Shown: positions 1-5,694 of the stretch, in pieces | How positions within the stretch are numbered: position 1 is the stretch's first letter | How the letters are laid out: each line of letters begins with the position of its first letter | Origin: Alphaproteobacteria bacterium | Lineage (GTDB): Bacteria > Pseudomonadota > Alphaproteobacteria > Rickettsiales > UBA998 | DNA: 11,844 nucleotides | Reading direction: 5' to 3' | Assembly (NCBI GenBank): GCA_021730835.1 | Contig: JAKFYP010000172.1 | Coordinates: forward strand, 1-11,844 | Position numbers and translations under genes: made by a program | The notes under the pieces: model-generated | Databases searched by the model: none | What the model saw: only the letters and a program-made list of their open reading frames with translations | Told to the model about the DNA's origin: nothing

Positions 1-56
1 AGGTAGCGGTGCACCGCGCTTTGCAGCAACTGAAAAAAATCTATGCAAAACAGTAA
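1..56 (+). CDS. C-terminal end of a probable ECF sigma factor (partial)
   Basis: An open frame enters from the left edge, with its first full codon at position 3, and ends at TAA 54-56. It encodes VAVHRALQQLKKIYAKQ. This resembles the last helix of sigma region 4 in ECF sigma factors, where a V-x-R/V-H-R-A/G-L-x-x-L-R/K pattern ends the protein. The next gene begins inside it (14-nt overlap) and looks like a DUF1109/NrsF anti-sigma factor, a partner usually encoded directly after its ECF sigma gene. The identity therefore rests on a short tail plus context. If correct, the protein directs RNA polymerase to a stress regulon and is held inactive by its neighbour. Only 17 residues are visible, so other proteins with a basic C-terminal helix remain possible. 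Confidence 0.55.
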   Translation, partial: VAVHRALQQLKKIYAKQ

Positions 57-705
57 TAAAACCGATGCCCTGATTGATCGGCTGACGCAGGCCGGGGAAG
101 AAGTGCGCCCGATGCCCGCCCCCGGGCTGCTCTTGACGGGATGGCTTGCCATGATAGTATTGTATTTCATGAGCTTCTTCATGATTGGCGGCTTCAGGGA
201 GGATGTCGCCCTGCGTCTGAGTGAAACGCCCTATCTCGGAGAGATTATTCTGGGATTGCTGGCGATTATCGCCTCTTCCCGCGCCGCGACGTTCGAGGCT
301 TATCCCGGTGAATCCCCCCGCTCGCGCTGGCTTTATTACTTGCCATTCGCGGTGTTTACCGGCTACATCGCTATCCGGCTGGTCATGCAGTTGCGTACAC
401 TGGGCATGGATGAGCATGGCATGCAGTGCACGGTAGATATTTGCCTCTTTGCCATGTTGCCCGCCATAGGCTTGTTTTTCATGCTGGCTCGCGGACTGTT
501 TTTGTGGCCGATGCGGGCTTCCTTTTCGGCGGCGATTGCCGCGTCAACCGCTTCCTATCTCGTAATGCGGCTTGAGGAAGCTAATGAGGATCCCGGCCAT
601 TTGCTGCTGTTTCATTTTCTGCCGATGCTGGCGATGACGCTGCTACTGGGCCTGCTCGGTAATATCCTGCTGGCCATGCGCACCCGCCGTGCCCTTACCG
701 GCTGA
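43..705 (+). CDS. DUF1109/NrsF-like membrane anti-sigma factor
   Basis: A 220-residue integral membrane protein with about six hydrophobic segments, near residues 28-48, 64-80, 97-116, 132-152, 159-176 and 187-212. The N-terminal stretch (TDALIDRL, then V21-R22-P23), the WL at the start of helix 1, the R/L-rich loop before helix 2 and the FxMLARG stretch at 145-151 fit the DUF1109 family. That family includes NrsF, the inner-membrane anti-sigma factor that holds ECF SigF inactive in Caulobacter. In NrsF two cysteines, one in the central region and one further on, have been linked to sensing. Here the only cysteines are C129 and C134; I see no cysteine in the later loop. The start overlaps the preceding probable sigma gene by 14 nt, which suggests translational coupling, and there is no clear Shine-Dalgarno. 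Its last 63 bases overlap the end of the opposing glycosyltransferase gene. The family call is from remembered pattern, not a search. Confidence 0.68.
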   Translation: MQNSNKTDALIDRLTQAGEEVRPMPAPGLLLTGWLAMIVLYFMSFFMIGGFREDVALRLSETPYLGEIILGLLAIIASSRAATFEAYPGESPRSRWLYYLPFAVFTGYIAIRLVMQLRTLGMDEHGMQCTVDICLFAMLPAIGLFFMLARGLFLWPMRASFSAAIAASTASYLVMRLEEANEDPGHLLLFHFLPMLAMTLLLGLLGNILLAMRTRRALTG

Positions 706-2523
706 ACCTGTTTTGCCGGGGCAGAAGCGGCTGATACCGTGCTCGGTCTTATCCCAGTGAAACGGGGCGGTAAATAATTGCCGTAGCGCCCGGAAGCTGG
801 CGAAGGAATGCAATATCCAGTAAAAAGGAAATAGCAGGATCGCCCGCCACATACCCTCCCAGCCGCGCCGTTGCACTGTCATAGCGGCCAACACCAGTTG
901 CACTGCGATACCGAGCATGAAAATCCCGGCGGAGACGGCCAGCAGCCAGCCGGGAACCGCTCCCACGCCGGGCAGGCGAACCAGCCACAGGCCGGAAAGC
1001 ACCCAGAGGACAGGTGCAACCAGAAAAACCAGCGAGGCCACGCCGACAAACATCTGAAATCCGAGGAATCCTCTGATGCCGACAGCGCGCAACAGGATGC
1101 CGGGGCGGCGCATCGCCACCCGCCAGGTCAGCATGTAGCCCTTGATCCAGCGCGAGCGCTGGCGCAGCCATGCCCCAAGCGTGATGGGAGCTTCTTCCAG
1201 CGTTTCCGAGTCGAGCATGGCGGTGCGGTATCCCTCCGCCGCCAGCCGGATACCTAAATCGGCATCCTCGGTGACATTATAGGCATCCCACTCCCCAAGC
1301 TTGCGAAGTATCTCCAGCCGGAAGTGATTGCTGGTTCCACCAAGCGGGATCGGAATACCAAGCTTTGCCATGCCCGGCAGCAGGTAGTCAAACAGCGTGG
1401 CGTATTCGATGGAAAACAGGGCGCTGAGAATATTCTCCCGACGGTTATAATAATTCAATCGCGCCTGAAGACAGACCACTTCCGGCGGCAGAGAACGAAA
1501 TGCCGCCACCGCCTTTCGCAGTTGTTGCGCATCAGGCTGATCCTCAACGTCGTAGATGGTGACGAACTCACCCCGTGCGAAAGCCAGCGCATAGTTGCAG
1601 GCCTTGGGCTTGGTGCGAGGCCGGGAATAGGGCACGATCACCATTTCAAAACAGGCTTCGGGGCACGCCTGCCGAATCGCCCGGATCGTCCCCAGATCAT
1701 CTCCCTCGACGATCAGTTTCACATCGAGCAGGGCGGGAGGGTAATCCAGCGCCCGGATAGCATCGAGCAATTGCGGGATACTCCCGGCCTCGCGGTAGAG
1801 CGGCACGAGGATCGTATAAACCGGCAGCGACCGGTTGGCCTGCGCAGCGTGCGTGACAGGCGTCGCCCGCGCTCCTTCGGTAAACAGCAGCAGCTTGAAC
1901 AGCAGGCTGGTGAAATAAAGCAGGTTGCAGACACAAAGCGCCGCGATGAACGAGCCGGGGACATAGAGCAGCACTGCCGTCAACACCGAAAACAGTACGA
2001 GTGGCCCCGTCATCCTGCCCGGACGCGGACGGGCCGAGCAGGCAGGCGTAGTGGCAAATAAATGCTCCCGGGCGCGAGCATCAAGCGTTTTGCCGCAAAC
2101 CCGCTCAACGGTGCGCAGGATATCCCGGGGAGCGGTGTAACAAAACCTGACGGGGCAATGATAGCGCTTCTCGAGAAAACACCGCAGCGCTTCCGGCTCG
2201 CCACAACCGGCAACGACCAGTGCCGTTCCCTCAAAGGCCAGTGGCACATAGCGCCACTGGACATATTCCTGCCAGTTTTCCGGATCGATCAGGGACGAGT
2301 CAGGCAAATCACTGAGCAAATCTTGAAAAGGCATGCAATGCTGGGCGGCAAGTGTGCGATATAAATCAAGCTCTCGCACGTGGCCGCGATGGGTGAGTAT
2401 CGTGCCGACCGGGCCGGAGGTATGTTCATGCTCGGTCAGGCATTCGGCCAGCGCGGCATCGGAAAGCAGGCCGCGCTGGCGCAGCATTTCTCCCAGCTTC
2501 TGTCGTGGAGCCGCCCCTACCAT
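643..2523 (-). CDS. Membrane family-2 glycosyltransferase with N-terminal GspE/MshEN-type domain
   Basis: A 626-residue inner-membrane processive-type glycosyltransferase, probably making or extending an envelope or extracellular polysaccharide from nucleotide sugars. Residues about 8-150 resemble the N-terminal region of GspE/MshE ATPases. There are two similar halves (KLGEMLRQRGLLSDAAL, then PVGTILTHRGHVRELDLYRTLAAQ and CMPFQDL), followed by the second subdomain around 88-142. MshEN domains of this kind can bind cyclic-di-GMP. Membrane segments lie at about 172-215. The GT2 catalytic domain spans about 235-460, with EGDD 273-276, the metal-binding DVED 325-328, the catalytic-base motif TED 418-420 and QRSRW 455-459. 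All key residues are present, so it should be active. C-terminal helices lie near 485-515, 525-549 and 558-578. The family core seems to end at HWDKTEHG (589-596), and about 30 low-complexity residues follow. The start codon overlaps the stop of the upstream barrel gene (ATGGTAG), implying coupled translation. Substrate and product are unknown. Confidence 0.88.
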   Translation of the reverse strand: MVGAAPRQKLGEMLRQRGLLSDAALAECLTEHEHTSGPVGTILTHRGHVRELDLYRTLAAQHCMPFQDLLSDLPDSSLIDPENWQEYVQWRYVPLAFEGTALVVAGCGEPEALRCFLEKRYHCPVRFCYTAPRDILRTVERVCGKTLDARAREHLFATTPACSARPRPGRMTGPLVLFSVLTAVLLYVPGSFIAALCVCNLLYFTSLLFKLLLFTEGARATPVTHAAQANRSLPVYTILVPLYREAGSIPQLLDAIRALDYPPALLDVKLIVEGDDLGTIRAIRQACPEACFEMVIVPYSRPRTKPKACNYALAFARGEFVTIYDVEDQPDAQQLRKAVAAFRSLPPEVVCLQARLNYYNRRENILSALFSIEYATLFDYLLPGMAKLGIPIPLGGTSNHFRLEILRKLGEWDAYNVTEDADLGIRLAAEGYRTAMLDSETLEEAPITLGAWLRQRSRWIKGYMLTWRVAMRRPGILLRAVGIRGFLGFQMFVGVASLVFLVAPVLWVLSGLWLVRLPGVGAVPGWLLAVSAGIFMLGIAVQLVLAAMTVQRRGWEGMWRAILLFPFYWILHSFASFRALRQLFTAPFHWDKTEHGISRFCPGKTGSAGKGTAGAHGQQDITEQAQ

Positions 2524-3374
2524 GTGATCCAGAGGGAAGTCATGACGCCGCCACCTGCACCGGTATTGTCACCGCCGATATGCTTAAACCCGCCGAACTC
2601 CACGGTATAGCGTTCGCTGATACGGTAATTGGCAACCAGTTGCAGGCGGGTCAGATCGTAATTATTCTGCCCCGATACGGAGAAAAACTGCAAATCCGCG
2701 TCATCCCCCTTGCCGGTGACGGAAAGCTGTGGGCGCAACATCCAGTGCTCATCGTAACGCAGGCCAAGCTCGGCGTCGAATTTCCACTGGTCGCCAATCA
2801 GGCCGAAGCGCCGCCGGTAGCCACCCCGCAGCCCGAGATAGTGATCCTGCCCCAGCCATGAAAACCCGTAGCCACCCAGCAACGAAAGCTCAACATCGTG
2901 CTCGCGCCGCCCTGCCTTTGGCCCATCGCCGTCGCGGTAGACCGGGGGAAGCTTAATCAGTGGCTGCACGGAGACAATAGCAGGGCCATCTTCCCAGACG
3001 CGAAACCGGGCGAATAATTCCGTTTCACCGATACCCTCGTTATCTTCCGTCTGCCCGTCCTCTCCACGCTGGCGCAGGCGTTGCAAAAACGTCGAGCCGC
3101 CCAGCGTGATCCCGTCCCGCCAGCCATATTCATAATAAGGATTGATCTCGTATTTGGTAAAACGCGGCGTCGCCTGCCGCTCGCCATCGTCTTCACTGAA
3201 TTTTTCCGTTGTTTTATAAAAGGAAAAATTGGTAATCAGTTGTGATTTTCCCTCAGGCTGCGTCCATGCGCCCGCCCAAGCGAATGACGGCAGAAACCCT
3301 GTGCACAGGAAAAACAAAGGCCGGTATGCTTTTCTTGCCGCTTCTCGAATCATCAGGCTGAACCGGCAGAGCAT
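2517..3374 (-). CDS. Outer-membrane beta-barrel protein of unknown function
   Basis: A 285-residue exported protein. A positively charged N-region and a hydrophobic stretch (PLFFLCTGFLPSFAWA) end in a plausible signal peptidase I site, AWA|GAW, after residue 34. The mature part is rich in alternating hydrophobic, aromatic and charged residues, with many short strand-like segments (for example YEYGWRDGITLGGSTFL, HDVELSLLGGYGFSW, YTVEFGGFKHIGG). It ends in a terminal tryptophan (SLWITW), the signature of BAM-inserted outer-membrane barrels. There is no lipobox and no periplasmic domain. The ATG at 3374 is preferred because GAGAG lies 8 nt upstream; a TTG at 3389 and an ATG at 3353 are alternatives. 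It starts 11 nt after atpF ends, and its stop overlaps the start of the glycosyltransferase. It may be an export or sensing channel for that enzyme's product, but this is inference from position. It resembles the broad group of 'transporter' barrels annotated near phenol-degradation MetA proteins, which says little about function. Confidence 0.8.
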   Translation of the reverse strand: MLCRFSLMIREAARKAYRPLFFLCTGFLPSFAWAGAWTQPEGKSQLITNFSFYKTTEKFSEDDGERQATPRFTKYEINPYYEYGWRDGITLGGSTFLQRLRQRGEDGQTEDNEGIGETELFARFRVWEDGPAIVSVQPLIKLPPVYRDGDGPKAGRREHDVELSLLGGYGFSWLGQDHYLGLRGGYRRRFGLIGDQWKFDAELGLRYDEHWMLRPQLSVTGKGDDADLQFFSVSGQNNYDLTRLQLVANYRISERYTVEFGGFKHIGGDNTGAGGGVMTSLWITW

Positions 3375-3385
3375 TTCGGCATCTC

Positions 3386-3868
3386 TCAATGAATGGCGCG
3401 AGGAATTTCGTTTAAGGCCAGTTTGATCAGATGATCGTCAGCCTGCTCGCCCAGATGTTCGGTTAATATTTTTGCCGCCGCTGCAACGGCTACCGCCACC
3501 ACCTGCCTCTGGATTTCCTGCAATGCCTTCTGTTCTTCCTGATCCATGCGCCTTTCAGCCTGCTCCATGCGCGTCGCCAACGCCTGCTTCAGCACTTCCT
3601 GTGCCTGTTTTTGCATGGTTTTTGCTTCTTCGCGAGCCTGATGCAGAATAGATTCCGCCTCGTCCGTCATAGCGCGGTATTTTTTCTGATGCGCCGCCAG
3701 CAACGCCTGCGCTTCTTCGCGCAACCGCACCGCTTCTTCCAACTCGCGGCCAATCTTCTCCGAGCGACCATCGAGAATACCGGCCATCGCCCGCCCGACC
3801 GGCCGCCATAGCAGCCCGATTAAAATAAACAGCGCAATCGCTACCCAGAACGCTTCATCCAGAACCAT
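3386..3868 (-). CDS. atpF: ATP synthase F0 subunit b
   Basis: A 160-residue peripheral-stalk subunit of the F-type ATP synthase, which with b' holds the F1 head still against the rotating c-ring. One N-terminal membrane helix (about residues 4-22, AFWVAIALFILIGLLW) is followed by a long charged, alanine- and glutamine-rich helix (about 35-135) that will form a coiled coil. The C-terminal portion (KILTEHLGEQADDHLIKLALNEIP) resembles the delta-contacting end. The start is placed at the ATG rather than the adjacent upstream GTG (3871) because AGAGGTGG sits at ribosome-binding distance from it. It follows atpX by 9 nt in the a-c-b'-b order usual in Alphaproteobacteria. The barrel gene starts 11 nt beyond its stop. 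Confidence 0.93.
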   Translation of the reverse strand: MVLDEAFWVAIALFILIGLLWRPVGRAMAGILDGRSEKIGRELEEAVRLREEAQALLAAHQKKYRAMTDEAESILHQAREEAKTMQKQAQEVLKQALATRMEQAERRMDQEEQKALQEIQRQVVAVAVAAAAKILTEHLGEQADDHLIKLALNEIPRAIH

Positions 3869-3877
3869 CACCCACCT

Positions 3878-4447
3878 CTATTCTTCCCGGTTTCCCTGTA
3901 CCACAGCAATCGCCGCCTCGATATCCCGGGCCACCGGTTTTTTTGCCGCCAGCTTTTCCACTAGCCCGCCAGCCACTTCCCCTGCAATCGGCTCAAGTTC
4001 CTTACGCAGGGATTGTACTCTGGACGCCAGTTGCCTGCGGAATGCCTCCAGCTTACCGGATTGCTCGCGGTCTAATTCTCCCAGCTTCGCTTCCTGCGTT
4101 GCCCTGATCGCCGCTAATGCCTCTGCGGTCATACGGGCCGCCTGCTGGCGTGTCTCCGCATGCAGTTCCTCATATGCCGCCAGCGCTTCATCGGCTTCAC
4201 GCGAAAGCTGCTCCGCCCGGTTAAGATCCTGCGACAGGCGATGACCGCGCTTTTCCAGCACCTCATGCACCCGGGGCAGAACGCTACGCGCCATCAGCAG
4301 GTAAAGCACGATAAACGTAACCGCCAGCCAGAACAATTGCGACGCGAAATACTCCGGGTTGAGCTGGGGCAATCCCGGCTTTCCGTGCTCCGCCGCTTCC
4401 GCGTGCGCAGAAGCAAGCGCCGCCAGCAAACTAAGGGAATGAAGCAT
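3878..4447 (-). CDS. atpX: ATP synthase F0 subunit b'
   Basis: A 189-residue second stalk subunit (b', also called AtpG or AtpF2). It has an alanine-rich N-terminal extension, the segment HGKPGLPQLNPEYFASQLFWLAV typical of alphaproteobacterial b' proteins (residues 21-43), one membrane helix (about 36-54), then a long charged helix (about 60-165) for the coiled-coil stalk. Having distinct b and b' genes is characteristic of Alphaproteobacteria and photosynthetic bacteria. The first 18 residues (MLHSLSLLAALASAHAEA) are signal-like, as in several b' proteins. It lies 10 nt after atpE and 9 nt before atpF. The Shine-Dalgarno is weak (AGG or GGA near the ATG), so coupling to atpE is likely. Confidence 0.92.
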   Translation of the reverse strand: MLHSLSLLAALASAHAEAAEHGKPGLPQLNPEYFASQLFWLAVTFIVLYLLMARSVLPRVHEVLEKRGHRLSQDLNRAEQLSREADEALAAYEELHAETRQQAARMTAEALAAIRATQEAKLGELDREQSGKLEAFRRQLASRVQSLRKELEPIAGEVAGGLVEKLAAKKPVARDIEAAIAVVQGNREE

Positions 4448-4457
4448 GATCCGTTGC

Positions 4458-4682
4458 CTAGACGAACAGCATCATCAGGGCAACACCCAGCGCGAAAATA
4501 CCAAGACCTTCGGCCAGCGCCGCGCCAATCAGCGCGTTTTTAAACAGTTTCGGCTCGGCGGAAGGGTTGCGGGCAATCCCTTCGACCAGACCCTTGAAAA
4601 TCTGGCCCACGCCAATCGCGCCGCCCATCATGCCAAGCCCCATCAGACCGGCCCCCACGTATTTGATTGCATCACCTTCCAT
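4458..4682 (-). CDS. atpE: ATP synthase F0 subunit c
   Basis: A 74-residue proteolipid forming the rotor ring. It has two membrane helices: a glycine-rich first helix (G10 to G26) and a second helix containing the ion-carrying carboxylate E58 (AALAEGLGIFAL). The polar loop RNP is at 38-40. E58 is followed by G rather than the T found in sodium-binding rings, so proton coupling is expected. The start is supported by an AGGA/AAGGAT ribosome-binding site in the 15 nt upstream. It lies 29 nt downstream of atpB and upstream of atpX. The length is normal for alphaproteobacterial c subunits. Confidence 0.96.
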   Translation of the reverse strand: MEGDAIKYVGAGLMGLGMMGGAIGVGQIFKGLVEGIARNPSAEPKLFKNALIGAALAEGLGIFALGVALMMLFV

Positions 4683-4711
4683 GTTCTTATCCTTTCCTGT
4701 AGTTAAAGATT

Positions 4712-5446
4712 TCAGTGCATGTGCAGCGCATCATTGAGATAAACGCAAGTCAGCACGGTAAACACATAAGCTTGCAATAAAGCAACAAAAATTTCAAACC
4801 CGGTCAGGCCGACCAGCACCACCATCGGCAATGCGCCCCAAACGCCCATCATTACGACGAACCCGGCAATCACCTTCAGCAACGTATGGCCCGCCATCAT
4901 ATTGACCGCCAGACGCATGGAAAGACTAACCGGGCGCGACAGATACGACAACAGCTCGATTGGGATGATAATCGGGGCCAGTGCCAGCGGCACGCCTTCC
5001 GGGCAAAAGAATTTTAAAAAATGCAGCCCGTGCTTGATAAAACCAATCAGTGTGACCCCCAGAAAGATGACCATCGCCAGAGCAAAGGTCGCGACGATAT
5101 GGCTGGTCACCGTGAAAGAATAGGGCATCATGCCGAGCAGATTACAAAACAGCACGAACATGAACAGCGTGAAAATAAAAGGAAAATACGGCTTTCCCTC
5201 GCTGCCGACCGTATCTCGCACCGTTCCGGCGACGAATTCATAGGTCATTTCCACCAGCGATTGCCAGCGGCCCGGAACCAGCGCCCGCCCGCGCATCCCG
5301 AAAAACAGGAAAAAATATGCCCCCAGCACTGCCAGCAGCATGAATAGCGAAGCATTCGTAAAATCAATCGTAAACCCGCCAACCGGGGGCAGGGGAATGA
5401 GGGTTTTTACCTCGAACTGAGCAAGCGGGCTGTGTCCTTCTGCCAT
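4712..5446 (-). CDS. atpB: ATP synthase F0 subunit a
   Basis: A 244-residue stator subunit that forms the two proton half-channels against the c-ring. It has five to six membrane segments, including about 33-50, 88-108, 115-138, 155-170, 185-205 and 208-232. The essential arginine lies in LSRPVSLSMRLAVNMMAGH (R178, equivalent to E. coli R210), followed by N182. Q225 lies in the last helix (EIFVALLQAYVF). The N-terminus (SPLAQFEVKTLIPL) and C-terminus (VYLNDALHMH) are typical of alphaproteobacterial subunit a. No atpI gene precedes it; upstream are a short promoter region and a palindromic repeat element. No strong Shine-Dalgarno is visible before the ATG. Confidence 0.96.
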   Translation of the reverse strand: MAEGHSPLAQFEVKTLIPLPPVGGFTIDFTNASLFMLLAVLGAYFFLFFGMRGRALVPGRWQSLVEMTYEFVAGTVRDTVGSEGKPYFPFIFTLFMFVLFCNLLGMMPYSFTVTSHIVATFALAMVIFLGVTLIGFIKHGLHFLKFFCPEGVPLALAPIIIPIELLSYLSRPVSLSMRLAVNMMAGHTLLKVIAGFVVMMGVWGALPMVVLVGLTGFEIFVALLQAYVFTVLTCVYLNDALHMH

Positions 5447-5471
5447 GACGCAGTGTCACCATGTGTTAAGG

Positions 5472-5501
5472 ATTATCCATCTAGGCTATCCCTTTAGGCA
5501 A
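5472..5501 (-). promoter_or_regulatory. Candidate sigma-70 promoter of the F0 operon
   Basis: On the minus strand a -35-like TTGCCT (5496-5501) is separated by 18 nt from a -10-like GATAAT (5472-5477). Transcription would start near 5465, giving a leader of about 20 nt before atpB. It is the best promoter-like pair in the 97 bases between atpB and the palindromic element. The prediction is by eye from consensus only. Confidence 0.35.
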
Positions 5502-5542
5502 TCGGATACGTTTTGTCCAGCGCGGATTTTGGAAATGTTGAT

Positions 5543-5690
5543 TTAGCGGTTTGCGGAAAAAGGTTTTGGCGAGGAGATTTTCAGGCGTTTTTGCCCGCAG
5601 AACCGGAGTGTACGTGAAGGTACATGAGGATTCGAGGACAAAAACAACGACAAAATCACCCGTCAAAATAGTTTTTCCGCAAACCGTTAG
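5543..5690. repeat. Long-stem palindromic intergenic element (148 nt)
   Basis: Nested inverted repeats pair the two halves of this stretch. The outer arms are 5544-5561 and 5672-5689: 15 bp perfect (5547-5561 with 5672-5686, arm sequence CGGTTTGCGGAAAAA) plus flanking A-T and G-U pairs. Moving inward, 5564-5571 pairs with 5661-5668, 5576-5581 with 5652-5657, and 5587-5593 (GTTTTTG) with 5639-5645. At the tip, GTGTAC (5608-5613) pairs with GTACAT (5620-5625) around a 6-nt loop. It begins 4 bp after the stop of the unknown membrane protein and ends about 100 bp before atpB. This looks like a dispersed palindromic repeat or MITE-like element, or a structured RNA. It could also act as a terminator for the upstream gene. 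Copy number cannot be judged from one window. Confidence 0.65.
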
Positions 5691-5694
5691 GAGA

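Noticed and set aside
1324..2061. A 245-codon plus-strand open frame opposite the glycosyltransferase
   Set aside because: It is a shadow of a GC-rich gene on the other strand. The composition is R/Q/H-rich with no domain pattern, while the minus frame has complete GT2 motifs.
3378..3389. TTG start giving the barrel protein five extra residues and a 4-nt overlap with atpF
   Set aside because: The ATG at 3374 has a GAGAG at suitable spacing and retains a full signal peptide. The TTG start remains possible but is weaker.
4458..4682. Sodium-dependent c subunit
   Set aside because: E58 is followed by glycine, not the threonine/serine that helps hold sodium, and the surrounding residues match proton-type rings.
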